DNA of 64,000 bases. Origin: Butyrivibrio sp. Its GTDB lineage: Bacteria > Bacillota > Clostridia > Lachnospirales > Lachnospiraceae. The stretch lies in the NCBI RefSeq assembly GCF_017433805.1, contig NZ_JAFRGN010000008.1, positions 1 through 64,000 on the forward strand. Reading direction: 5' to 3'. Below, piece after piece: positions 8,074-17,293 of the stretch. The position numbers were made by a program, and so were the translations under genes. Each line of letters begins with the position of its first letter. The stretch's first letter is position 1. Under the pieces are notes generated by a model. The model was given only the letters and a program-made list of their open reading frames with translations, was not told the DNA's origin and ran no database searches.

Positions 8074-8895
8074 ATGTGCCAAGAATCAAAAATCATTAAC
8101 GAATTTACCGGCAAGGACTATCTGAATGCCACCGGCCAAGTCGAGGTCGGAATGACCAACGACTACATGTTCAGGATCGTCTTTCAGCAAAACAAATTCG
8201 CGCTAAAAGGCCTTCTCTCATCTGTACTCCACTTAAAACCGAATTCGATCACAGATATAGAGATAAAAAATGTTGTTCAGCCCGGCGTAAGTATCGCTGA
8301 CAAGGAATACAGAATGGACATCCTCCTAACTCTGAATAATGGCATTGTCATAAACATCGAAATGCAACTGAACAACTATGGTAACTGGCAGTTCAGGTCT
8401 GTAGCTTACATCTGCCGTGAATACGATAACATCAACCGCGGAGAAGATTACAAAAACGTTCTTCCAGTGTATCACATAGGTTTCCTTAACTTTACACTTT
8501 TCGAAGATCATCCGGAATTCTGTGCGGCTTATCAGCTGCGAAATGCCAAGGACAATTACCTTTATACTGACAGGCTCAATCTGATTGTGATAGAATTAAG
8601 CCATGAAGAGTTAGCTACACAAGATGATATCGACTATGGCATAACTGAATGGGTTCGCCTCTTCAAACCCAAAACCTGGGAGGAACTAAAAATGGTTGCA
8701 CAGAATAATGAATGCATGTCTTCTGCTATTGAATCTCTCTACCTCTCAAACACAGATGAGAACATCCGCAAAGTTGCCAGAGATCGTGAAGATTTTCTCC
8801 GTTATCAGGCCAAAAGAGAAGAAACAATAAAAGAGCTTACAGATGAAAATGCTCGTCTCCGTAAGCTTTTAGAGGACAATGGCATTAAGCCATAA
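8074..8895 (+). CDS. Rpn-family PD-(D/E)XK nuclease family protein
   Basis: The 273-residue product starts at an ATG with AGAAAGGA 7 nt upstream. The family opening MTNDYMFRIVFQQNKFALKGLL is followed by MDILLTLNNGIVINIEMQ, which gives the D-x(n)-E-x-Q metal-site pattern, and YYxR-like PVYHIGFLNFTLF. The C terminus is a short coiled coil (KELTDENARLRKLLED). Within the frame, GGGAGGA (8678-8684) lies exactly 7 nt before an in-frame ATG at 8692, a better ribosome-binding site than that of many genes here. It would start a 67-residue protein beginning MVAQNNECMSS. The gene lies between two near-identical terminator hairpins and after a shared 26-bp element. Confidence 0.82.
   Translation: MCQESKIINEFTGKDYLNATGQVEVGMTNDYMFRIVFQQNKFALKGLLSSVLHLKPNSITDIEIKNVVQPGVSIADKEYRMDILLTLNNGIVINIEMQLNNYGNWQFRSVAYICREYDNINRGEDYKNVLPVYHIGFLNFTLFEDHPEFCAAYQLRNAKDNYLYTDRLNLIVIELSHEELATQDDIDYGITEWVRLFKPKTWEELKMVAQNNECMSSAIESLYLSNTDENIRKVARDREDFLRYQAKREETIKELTDENARLRKLLEDNGIKP
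8692..8895 (+). other. possible intragenic C-terminal small protein of the Rpn gene
   Basis: GGGAGGA, 7-nt spacer, in-frame ATG at 8692. The encoded 67 residues cover the helical C terminus after the nuclease domain. Of the four Rpn genes this has the strongest internal translation signal. Confidence 0.5.
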
Positions 8896-8910
8896 CTTGC
8901 TATATAACTA

Positions 8911-8941
8911 ATCCCTGCTCTTTTGAGCAGGGATATCTTTT
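8911..8941 (+). terminator. terminator of the 8074 Rpn gene
   Basis: ATCCCTGCTC-TTTT-GAGCAGGGAT followed by ATCTTTTT. It shares AACTAATCCCTGCTC and TTTGAGCAGGG with the orphan hairpin at 7885. Confidence 0.85.
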
Positions 8942-8950
8942 TATAATAAA

Positions 8951-10155
8951 TCAACCGCTTATAGCAAGACCTCTGAAACCATCAGCTTGCTTCTGACCAT
9001 TCTCATCATCTGCAAATACTACTTTTATTTCATTCTTAACATCAACAACATCACCATCTAGCCAATTATTTACAACCATAATATGTCGCTGACTAAAATC
9101 ATAATCGAAACTAACTTCTGGAGCAGCATATTCTTCTCCATCGATAATAATCTTGCAACTATTTGCCCCGGATATAAAATCATAATCTATACCAAGAATA
9201 TCTCCTTGAAGAGATGTATTAAACGTAAAAGTATTATTATCACGAGTAAATTGCTCAGAACCTATCCACTGGAATTCATCAAACTCTGCAACTCTATCAT
9301 TCACAGGAGAAATATCATTAGGATCAAATCCATATGACTCAGCAACAAGATCATTAATAGTATTCATTGTTGTCTCACAGTATACTTTATATCCATCATC
9401 ATTAGGATGTACTGCATCTGCTGTAAGCGATTCATAATTCTTTTGAAGCGGTGCAATAGTATCCACCACAGGAATACTATAACGAGAAGCAATATCTTGT
9501 ATTGTTTGCATCTTCAAAGTATATTCCTTCTGGCTAGATTCGAGTATTGCCAAAAGAGAAGCTTTAGGATAACGGTTTTTATCAGCACGTATCATAGCTT
9601 CATAATATAAGCTAATGTTCTCTTCTATATCATTCTGTCCATAACACAAAACAACAAGATCATAATCAACATTATCATCTAATGCCATAGTCCTAACATA
9701 CCCAGCATATGATGCATTACCCCCATAGAAACATTTGTAAGATTTACCAAGACTCCAAATGATTCATTGATCTCATTTTGTAAAAGAGTACTCCACATAT
9801 GGTCAGCATCAGATGCACCTGCGCCTTCCCCAATAGAGTCACCAACAACAAGAACATTTACATCAAACCCATCCACTAATTTCTGGTAAAATGAATCCAC
9901 TTCTTTCTTCTCTTGCAATTCTAATTCTAATCGTTGTTGCTCTTCTTTCTGCGCCAATTGCTTCTCATGCTCTTGTTGTAATAAAACCTTTATGCTGGCT
10001 TCACGCTGCAGTTCTTGAATATGGCTATAATATAGAAGAACACCAAGAATTATTGTAAGAATCACAGATAATATAATTAGTATATAGCTAATACCCCCCG
10101 ATTTTATTACGCTTATACATGCAGATTTTTTCCTTTCTACGTTTACTTTTTTCAA
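8951..10155 (-). pseudogene. membrane-anchored SGNH/GDSL hydrolase with frameshift
   Basis: Two frames (9679-10155 and 8951-9688) join into one protein. The first has a membrane helix near residues 24-44, a coiled-coil stretch (about 47-85) and the GDS block VLVVGDSIGEGAGASD. The second has the block III motif CYGQND and the DAVHPNDDGY block with the catalytic Asp-His. One more G in the G5 run (complement of 9720-9724) would restore NVSMGGNASYAGYVRTMALDD. This is either a sequence error, phase variation at a homopolymer, or decay. The start is uncertain (TTG at 10155, no good ribosome-binding site). As last gene of the polysaccharide operon it may acylate or deacylate the polymer outside the cell. 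Confidence 0.8.
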
Positions 10156-10191
10156 CTACACGTTGGTGTCTGTCACCAATGTGCGCTCACA

Positions 10192-11715
10192 CTAATTATC
10201 GCGGAGTCTTGCATTTAATAAGCCATAAATGAAACGAAATTCCTCTGTTCTTCCAAATAGCAACACACTTATTAGGAAGAAAACACTTCCCGAAACTAAG
10301 CCCCCTAAAATGCATCTATATACTAAGTTATCAGTTGGCAATAACTTAGTAGCCACAAGACTAACAACTATACTAATGATAAGTCCACAAATGTATGCGA
10401 CCTGTTTCTTTAAATATATGTATCCATATTCATTATTGTAATAACTTCTAAATACAATAATACCGTTTACAATCCACAGAACAGACTGGCTTAGCACTGT
10501 TGCCAAAAGAACCCCTTCACATCCAATTGTCAATACTCCCAATAAAGAAAATGCAATGTTTACAAAAGCTCCAATAGACATAGCAATTTTACTAAGTTTA
10601 AACTCCCCTAATCCTATAAGATATTCATTTAATGGACCATAAACACAACCTATGTAATAATCTCCAGCTAAGAGCAATGAAATAGAATACTACATCACAA
10701 CAGCATCACTTTTTGCCCATATTTGAACAAAAGAATCAGAAATGGTAGTGAAAGCACATGTAGATATTCCAGCAATTAAATATCTTATAAATGTATATCT
10801 CAATAACGTTCTAAACGATGAAGATTTTGTTGCGTCAGAATTCAAATAGTTTCCTATTAATGGCTGAATTGTAGACATTGTACTGTTGACAATACCTTTC
10901 ATAGCACTTGATATGTACTTGTAGTTAGACAAAATGCCTACAATACCTGTTCCAAGTACTATAGAAATGATCATGTTATCAGTACCACTATAGATATATC
11001 CCGCAATTTTCCCCCCTAATACTTCCTTTGTATCATTTAAAATAACACGTAAATCAGCTTTGTCACATTTTTCTTTAGAATCAATATAGGAATATGTTCT
11101 AAATGAATATATTTTCAAGACTATATTGGCTATAATAATTTGAAAAATATTCAAAACTAAATAAAATAAATAACTGTGTAGTAACACTATTACAAATACT
11201 TTCAAAGCTGAAAAAATAACTGTAGCTATCATATCAACTAATAAACAAAGATGTTTCTTTTGATCAGCATTTAGCAGTATTCTTTGATAAGCTAATATAT
11301 ACGAACTTATTGAACAAATCAACTGAAGCACATATGCAAAATATATCTGCTCCCATGTAATAGATATATTCTTTACTATATAGGGAAGAAAGAAGAAAAT
11401 TATAATTCCCAATACTGTAATGACAGCTGCTATAATATGATAAATCATCCTATATGATGCCATAAGCACACTTACGCGCTTTTTATCATCATCTATTATA
11501 GGTTTATACAACCTAAAAAGCATAGCAGATGTAAGTCCCATTTCTGCAAGTGATAACATGCTTACAATATCAATTAGCACACTATCTAATCCCAATAGTT
11601 CCATTCCCAAATATCTTATAGCAAATGTTCTAACTACAAATTTAGCCACAAGATTTACTAACTGTGAAGCAACCCCTATTCCAGCTCCTTTAACAGCTAT
11701 TGTTTTTCGATCCAT
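10192..11715 (-). pseudogene. Wzx-type polysaccharide flippase, interrupted by in-frame TAG
   Basis: Two segments in one frame (10690-11715 and 10192-10677) are separated by a TAG at 10690-10692. Combined length of about 506 residues suits a MATE/MVF-type flippase. Opening MDRKTIAVKGAGIGVASQLVNLVAKFVVRTFAIRYLG and twelve or so hydrophobic segments fit the O-antigen/teichoic-acid exporter family, which moves lipid-linked repeat units across the membrane. Readthrough would give AVVM-x-YSISLLLAGDYYIG, and a CAG-to-TAG change is the simplest cause. Without the last third, function is unlikely. Sequence error, true decay or suppression are the options; no other flippase is in the operon. Confidence 0.85.
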
Positions 11716-11729
11716 TTAATTTTTTTCCC

Positions 11730-12557
11730 TTATCTTAATGCATATATTAATCTCTTAGGCAAAACAGCATTAAGCCATTGCCTAAAAGCCACTGTTTTGT
11801 TAACTTCTCTTGACCTATGTAATACAATAATAACAGGATACTCGTCTTCTATGTGATTTGGTATTGAAAACATAGCATTTTCTCTCATATATTTTTCAGG
11901 TATTCGTCCATATTGAGAAGGATCACGGTGAGCAGTAATACCTTCTAACTTGCATAGCACGCTCAAAATAGACTGATCCTCCCTATGGGCAATACAATCC
12001 CCTGTATCAACATATAAACTATCAGGACAAATTAGCTCATAATTGCAGCAATACTCAAGCCATCTCTTTATAAAGCATATAGCCCTGTCTGTTTTTTTTA
12101 CACATATAAATGTTCCTTGAATCTGATTGCTCTCAATAATATTTTTATTTGCCTGAACCCCCATACCTTCCAACATTGATTTCTTACTCCAATTTTTTTC
12201 TATCAGGGGAATATCACTTACCCAAATATCTGAATTTTTCATACTGTCTAATATTTTTTTACATGGTCTAATAAAATATGCGGCTGAATCACAATAAAAA
12301 ATATAGTCCCCGATATTTACTTGGTCCAATGTTTTAAGAATAAAATAAGGTTTCCATAACCACAATCCAGCACCTCTTGGTTTTTCTAGTATTTCTTTAT
12401 GCGAATTATAAAAACTAACATCAATATCTTCAGGATGATACTCTATAACTTTATCAAATAACCCTATTTTTTTACCTGTCCATGAATTAAAATGCTGTGC
12501 CTTAGCATATGCATCATTAGCATAATTGATTAATATTGTCCTATTATTTTTATACAT
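11730..12557 (-). CDS. putative glycosyltransferase
   Basis: The 275-residue product starts MYKNNRTILINYANDAYAK with GGAAGG upstream. PRGAGLWLWKPYFILKTL followed by GDYIFYCDSAAYF resembles nucleotide-sugar-binding folds (a D-x-D-like CDS-A after two hydrophobic strands) seen in capsule-cluster glycosyltransferases. The family is not one I can name with confidence. A second acidic segment, YVDTGDCIAHREDQSIL, may bind acceptor or donor. It sits inside the polysaccharide operon, 15 nt upstream of the flippase gene and 18 nt after the polymerase gene, so a sugar-transfer role is inferred mainly from context. No membrane segment is evident. Confidence 0.6.
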   Translation of the reverse strand: MYKNNRTILINYANDAYAKAQHFNSWTGKKIGLFDKVIEYHPEDIDVSFYNSHKEILEKPRGAGLWLWKPYFILKTLDQVNIGDYIFYCDSAAYFIRPCKKILDSMKNSDIWVSDIPLIEKNWSKKSMLEGMGVQANKNIIESNQIQGTFICVKKTDRAICFIKRWLEYCCNYELICPDSLYVDTGDCIAHREDQSILSVLCKLEGITAHRDPSQYGRIPEKYMRENAMFSIPNHIEDEYPVIIVLHRSREVNKTVAFRQWLNAVLPKRLIYALR

Positions 12558-12575
12558 TACTATTACCTTCCAAAA

Positions 12576-13814
12576 TCAAATAATTGAACTTTTATTGTTA
12601 TTATCAATTGAGTAGTTCTTTAAAAAAAGAACCATCCCTACTGTAAATGCAGCACTAATAGTATAGATGAATGAAGGATTATAAAACATAAACATTACTA
12701 TACTTATTGCTGCAGACAAAACGCTATAATCACATGTGACATTTTTATTAACGTGAATCAATTGCAAACAACAAATGATCAGAATAAATAAACCTATAAT
12801 TCCAAGATCCTTTAAAACCCATAAAGCAGCACTATCAACAATATAAGTATCACCTTGAAGAGCAATATAATGAGCACAAGTTCCTCTGCCAATAATAAAA
12901 TAAACCGGATTCATACTATCTGAAATAATACTTTCAAACTGGAAAAGCCTTCCTTTAGCACTACCATCATTGTGCAATTCATTTAATTGGACTATATTCC
13001 CATCGCGCAACCTATATTCAACATAATAATCAATATATTTTTTGAATATATCAACATTCGTAACTAATTTGTAAACAAGAAGAAGCACGGCGAATCCTGC
13101 CACAAACACTATAATCCTGTTTGCTAACCTATTTTTTTTTAAATGAACTCCTCGGTTCTTTATAATCATAATAATGCTAGTTAACATGCAACTTAATGCA
13201 ATAGTTATTAACTGCGTTCTCTCCTGTGAAAAGAATGATGCAACCAATAAAATAAGGCAACAAAAACCATTTACATATTTATAAACATATTTTTTGTTGC
13301 TAAAAATCTCAAAAAACTTAAAACAAAATAGAATTACTGTTAGTATTCCATTTGCCCTATAAAACATAAACCATTTGTATTGCTTATATAAAAAAAGCGC
13401 ATTAATAATTGTATTAGCCGCAACAATTAACGATATTACTGATAACAACTCGCTCACATATCGCTTTATGTACTTATTGAATAAGAAAAATGTCGTTGGA
13501 ATATATAATATAACGCGAATCAATCTAATACACTCACTAATTTTTCCTCCATTCAGTACCCCAAATGGAATCATTATTATCCATAATAATAATAATACGA
13601 TCCACCATTTTAATTCGGTATTAACATTAAATCTATATCCATTGCTAATAACATTTAAGATATAAATAGCTGTCACATAAAAAATGACGAAATCCGAAAT
13701 GCAAATTTTCATTTCTCCTAAACTTATTCCTATTTCAGAAGAAAAAAATGGCAAAACTACTAAAATACTAAAAAGATAAACAGTTAATGTTTTGTATTCA
13801 CCTTTAATTCTCAT
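12576..13814 (-). CDS. Wzy-like O-antigen/capsule polymerase
   Basis: A 412-residue very hydrophobic protein with about ten membrane helices and one long outside loop (about residues 240-310: DIFKKYIDYYVEYRLRDG and GRLFQFESIISDSM). This is the usual layout of Wzy/O-antigen ligase-type proteins; the FSQERTQLITIALS segment resembles their conserved loop. It would polymerise flipped repeat units on the outer side of the membrane. Sequence is low in GC with many A/T runs, like the genes around it. Start ATG at 13814 follows GGAG. Family sequence identity is always low, so the call rests on topology and position between transferase and flippase genes. Confidence 0.7.
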   Translation of the reverse strand: MRIKGEYKTLTVYLFSILVVLPFFSSEIGISLGEMKICISDFVIFYVTAIYILNVISNGYRFNVNTELKWWIVLLLLWIIMIPFGVLNGGKISECIRLIRVILYIPTTFFLFNKYIKRYVSELLSVISLIVAANTIINALFLYKQYKWFMFYRANGILTVILFCFKFFEIFSNKKYVYKYVNGFCCLILLVASFFSQERTQLITIALSCMLTSIIMIIKNRGVHLKKNRLANRIIVFVAGFAVLLLVYKLVTNVDIFKKYIDYYVEYRLRDGNIVQLNELHNDGSAKGRLFQFESIISDSMNPVYFIIGRGTCAHYIALQGDTYIVDSAALWVLKDLGIIGLFILIICCLQLIHVNKNVTCDYSVLSAAISIVMFMFYNPSFIYTISAAFTVGMVLFLKNYSIDNNNKSSII

Positions 13815-13842
13815 TAATACTCCATATAGCGTCGAAAGCGCG

Positions 13843-14883
13843 TTATTTTTTTCGCGTAAATAATCTTCGCATTTTTATCATAAAATCTCTTATTGGTATA
13901 AATTTTCGGCATTGCCAATAAAAGGCATTTCCAATAATTTGTTTTCTCTCATATCTTTTTCCCCAATATAGTAAATTTCTTCGATATGATGCCTCTTTGC
14001 TTTGAGAAAAAATATTCAAAAGGAACTCCTCAAAAGTTTTCTGAACATTACTTACATAATTCGAATCTGCAAATGCTGGTGTGGCGAGCATTTTTTTATA
14101 TTCATTTTCATTTTGATCCAATTCGATTATCTTTGAAACAATTTCTTGAATAACATTATCATCACCGTCAGCCTTAAGTCCAAAATCATGGCAATTAATG
14201 AAACTTCCTGCATTAAATTCTTTAGTAATATCAGGATTTCCCCAATATATAGGAACTGATCCAGCTGCAAATGCATGAACTATTTTTTCCGTCGTATATC
14301 CAGGAGTAGTCGAATTTTCAAAAGCTATTACAAACCTGTGTTTTTTTTGGAATTCTAACTTGCTTACTACGGGTCCCCCTATATTATTTCTATACCTTCC
14401 ACCTGAATTGACTTTTTTGTAATTAGAAAGAGCATCAAATATTTTCTCCCTACATATAGCGGCATCTCCGTTGGAATATACAAAAGAACAAAAATCAGTT
14501 TTTGTATAGTCTTGTGATACTTCTTGCTTATGCTGTGCACGAATAAGATCAGAAGCGTAGTCATCTCCACTATACGCCTTAAAACCATCGACCATGTATA
14601 AAGGATATCTACAGTAACGGTCACCAAAATCCATATAATGAAAACCAATTGCATAATCGCAAATATTAAAATCTGGTACTATGTTCTCGGCAGTATAGAA
14701 TATTCTTACACAGTTATATTTCAAGTAATCACTTGAATTAACAGAATATATCAGATAATCCGGATTATCAGATAATTCAACTGTATAATACTTCTTAAGG
14801 ATATTACTAATAAAATTGTTCTGCGGATCAAATTTACCACCCATTCCAGAAAACTTTATCTTAATAGTTTTTTTTTGTTTCAT
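13843..14883 (-). CDS. GT10-family (fucosyltransferase-like) glycosyltransferase
   Basis: The 346-residue protein has the GT10 alpha-1,3/4-fucosyltransferase core: FVIAFENSTTPGYTTEKI, HAFAAGSVPIYWGNPDI and FNAGSFINCHDF at about residues 180-240. The GYTTEKI segment binds the GDP-sugar. The first half is the acceptor domain (FSGMGGKFDPQNN). The basic C terminus may aid membrane association. GT10 enzymes add fucose in an alpha linkage from GDP-fucose, so the polymer probably carries fucose or a related deoxyhexose, although donor choice cannot be read from sequence. Start ATG has GGTGAGG 8 nt upstream. Same operon as its neighbours. Confidence 0.82.
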   Translation of the reverse strand: MKQKKTIKIKFSGMGGKFDPQNNFISNILKKYYTVELSDNPDYLIYSVNSSDYLKYNCVRIFYTAENIVPDFNICDYAIGFHYMDFGDRYCRYPLYMVDGFKAYSGDDYASDLIRAQHKQEVSQDYTKTDFCSFVYSNGDAAICREKIFDALSNYKKVNSGGRYRNNIGGPVVSKLEFQKKHRFVIAFENSTTPGYTTEKIVHAFAAGSVPIYWGNPDITKEFNAGSFINCHDFGLKADGDDNVIQEIVSKIIELDQNENEYKKMLATPAFADSNYVSNVQKTFEEFLLNIFSQSKEASYRRNLLYWGKRYERKQIIGNAFYWQCRKFIPIRDFMIKMRRLFTRKK

Positions 14884-14903
14884 TAAAGATGCCTCACCTA
14901 TAA

Positions 14904-16061
14904 TTAAATTATTACATCTCGTATACTTTGATATGCAATCCGAGAGTATAGAAATGTATCCTTTTTGCTACCTAGAGCAGCTTCCATCATCATTTTCTTC
15001 ATATCACTATCGTATATAAATGCCTCTAATTTGTTGTATATCTCATCTACACTATCATAGTATAAGAACTGAACATTCCCACCTATATCAACATGTGAAG
15101 TTCCATCCCAATATTTAACAATCATTGGTTTCCCTTGTGCCACTGTCTGCTCCCAAAGCACTGAATGTCTCCCAGGATATACTACCAAATCTGATGCAGC
15201 TATATAACTATACAGTTCTTCTGAATTATGCCACCCAATATAAATGATTCTATCTGATAATAACGAATTAAACTTTTCCTTTAATTTATCTTCAACTGAC
15301 CCAAAAACAAGTAATTTAATATGTTTTTCATCTAATCGGTTAATCGCTTCCATTAACAACAATGTTTGGTATTTAGCTGAATCTATTTTCCCACCTGTCA
15401 ATATAACAAAGTCATTATCGCTTATTCTTAGCTCATCTTTTACATTCCTTATCTTGTCACATGCAGCATATACAAGATCATCATCTGCTCCCATTACCAA
15501 TAATTCACATCTGTCACGAGATATACCATACATATCAACCAAAAAATCAACTCTAGCAGGCAATACACCATAAAATCTTATAGCATATTTATCTAATGCA
15601 TGGGCTGTATAGCGCCAAATAATTTTATGGAGTATATACTTAGAATGCCAATTGGTTGCACTGTTCGAAAAATCTGAATGATTATCAACATACAACTTAA
15701 CTTGCTTGTGATTCTTACAATATCTTGCAATCTCTAGTGAATCTAAAAAACAAACTCCATGGCAAAAGATTACATCCGGTTTTTCTTGGCATAAAGTCTG
15801 ATACACACCCTTGAATCTCTTAAATTTTCTAGAAAGCTGATCTTTTCCTTCAATGTCTAAACGAATCATTTTTATGCCATCAGAATTAATATAATCACTA
15901 TCTGATGTCTTACACAACTTACCATTACTTCCCCAAATCCACTTAGATGCTACAAAAGAAACTTCCATTCCTAGTCTTTTATGGTACTTGGGAAGAAGAT
16001 TATCTTGATATGAAAGCCCATCCGTTACAGGCCCAGTCAAACATATATGAACAATTTTCAT
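14904..16061 (-). CDS. GT4-family glycosyltransferase
   Basis: The 385-residue protein opens MKIVHICLTGPVTDGLSYQDN and has a GT-B fold signature: DVIFCHGVCFLDSLEIARYC in the N-terminal Rossmann domain, and FVILTGGKIDSAKYQTLLLMEAI with YIAASDLVVYPGRHSVLWEQTVAQGKPMIV in the C-terminal half. The last segment contains the E-x(7)-E-like region of retaining GT4 enzymes (here S-VLWEQ-VA). It would transfer a sugar from an NDP donor during repeat-unit assembly in the cytoplasm. Start has AGAGGT 7 nt upstream. Confidence 0.78.
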   Translation of the reverse strand: MKIVHICLTGPVTDGLSYQDNLLPKYHKRLGMEVSFVASKWIWGSNGKLCKTSDSDYINSDGIKMIRLDIEGKDQLSRKFKRFKGVYQTLCQEKPDVIFCHGVCFLDSLEIARYCKNHKQVKLYVDNHSDFSNSATNWHSKYILHKIIWRYTAHALDKYAIRFYGVLPARVDFLVDMYGISRDRCELLVMGADDDLVYAACDKIRNVKDELRISDNDFVILTGGKIDSAKYQTLLLMEAINRLDEKHIKLLVFGSVEDKLKEKFNSLLSDRIIYIGWHNSEELYSYIAASDLVVYPGRHSVLWEQTVAQGKPMIVKYWDGTSHVDIGGNVQFLYYDSVDEIYNKLEAFIYDSDMKKMMMEAALGSKKDTFLYSRIAYQSIRDVII

Positions 16062-16087
16062 AGAAACTACCTCTTCTGTAGAATAAC

Positions 16088-17236
16088 CTAATTATTTATA
16101 ATAGCCTTGAACATTTTTTCATATCCACTATTATCAATTCTTGCATTACTTGCACTAATAGCATATGCATGTGCACATCCTACACAATCATTAAATTCTT
16201 TTTCATTCATAACAGAGTAATAATGAATTGCTTTTAAAAATGCACTTTCATCCCCAAGTGGTAGTACAAATCCGGCATTATATGCTTCCAAATTTTGCCA
16301 AGGCGTTAGGTCACTGATAACACATGGACAGCCGCCTGACAAAGCTTCTTGAATAGCATGTCCAAAATTTTCTCCTTTTGTTTGAAGTAAAAAAATATGA
16401 TATTGTTTAAAAATATCGACTACCTTTTCTGATTCAGCAACACCTTTATATGTCCATTTAACATTTTCTGGTAGCTTATTTAATTCCTCCAAACATACAT
16501 TCCATTCGTCTGAATCTTCGTTTGTGCCATATATTGATAATTCAATATCATCGTGACACTTCTGTAACATTTTAATTGACCCAATTAAATTTTTGTGGTG
16601 ATTTATCCTTGACAGCCATATTACTTTTAACTGATTAACTTCTTTCTTTTTATATATATCAGCTTCATCTACTACTCTAGGCAAATCTTCCGCAATATAA
16701 ATTCTAGATTTATCTGCCCTAATTTCTCTTTTTAAGTCTGATACTTCCATATCTGAAGTACATGACCAATAGAGGTTATCTACCAGTCCAAATAAATTTA
16801 TAATAGTAGTAAAAGTCTTTTTTTTCACATATTTCCTATGAAACTCAAGTGGTGAGAACAATCCCATCGGTGCTATAACTACTGGAGCTTTTATAAGGCC
16901 TATTTTTTTTAGCAACATTGCTTTTAAGGCATAATCGCTAAAACATCCACATAAATAAACAATATCCACATCCGAGGCCAGTCTTCTTATAATATTAACT
17001 TTGAATCCACCTGGCTTTACATAATAAACATGCGCCTTCCCTACATCATTCCAATTAGCCTCTTTAATCCCTTCATATTGACAATCATCACCATGATCAC
17101 GATCCAATGTCAGAATTTCAAAATCATATTTATCTCCATAATAATCCGATAAATTTTTAATTGACCTTACTGGTCCTCCATCTTTGTATCCAGGGAGATA
17201 TCGTCCCATAATTATCAAAATTTTTAATTTTGACAT
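16088..17236 (-). CDS. GT4-family glycosyltransferase
   Basis: The 382-residue product shows the GT4 pattern: GRYLPGYKDGGPVRSIKNLSDY at the start, VIWLSRINHHKNLIGSIKML at the domain junction, and FLLQTKGENFGHAIQEALSGGCPCVISD near the C terminus with the conserved E-x(7)-E donor site (GENFGHAIQEALS). The Gly-rich GGPVRS loop near residue 20 is typical of the WcaI/CapM-like subgroup. A retaining transfer of hexose to the growing repeat unit is the expected reaction. It is 26 nt upstream of the next GT4 gene with matching low GC, so co-transcribed. Confidence 0.82.
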   Translation of the reverse strand: MSKLKILIIMGRYLPGYKDGGPVRSIKNLSDYYGDKYDFEILTLDRDHGDDCQYEGIKEANWNDVGKAHVYYVKPGGFKVNIIRRLASDVDIVYLCGCFSDYALKAMLLKKIGLIKAPVVIAPMGLFSPLEFHRKYVKKKTFTTIINLFGLVDNLYWSCTSDMEVSDLKREIRADKSRIYIAEDLPRVVDEADIYKKKEVNQLKVIWLSRINHHKNLIGSIKMLQKCHDDIELSIYGTNEDSDEWNVCLEELNKLPENVKWTYKGVAESEKVVDIFKQYHIFLLQTKGENFGHAIQEALSGGCPCVISDLTPWQNLEAYNAGFVLPLGDESAFLKAIHYYSVMNEKEFNDCVGCAHAYAISASNARIDNSGYEKMFKAIINN

Positions 17237-17293
17237 TTAATTACCTCTTCTAATTCTTAGTATATGCATTCTACAAAGCATCAATTTACTTGA

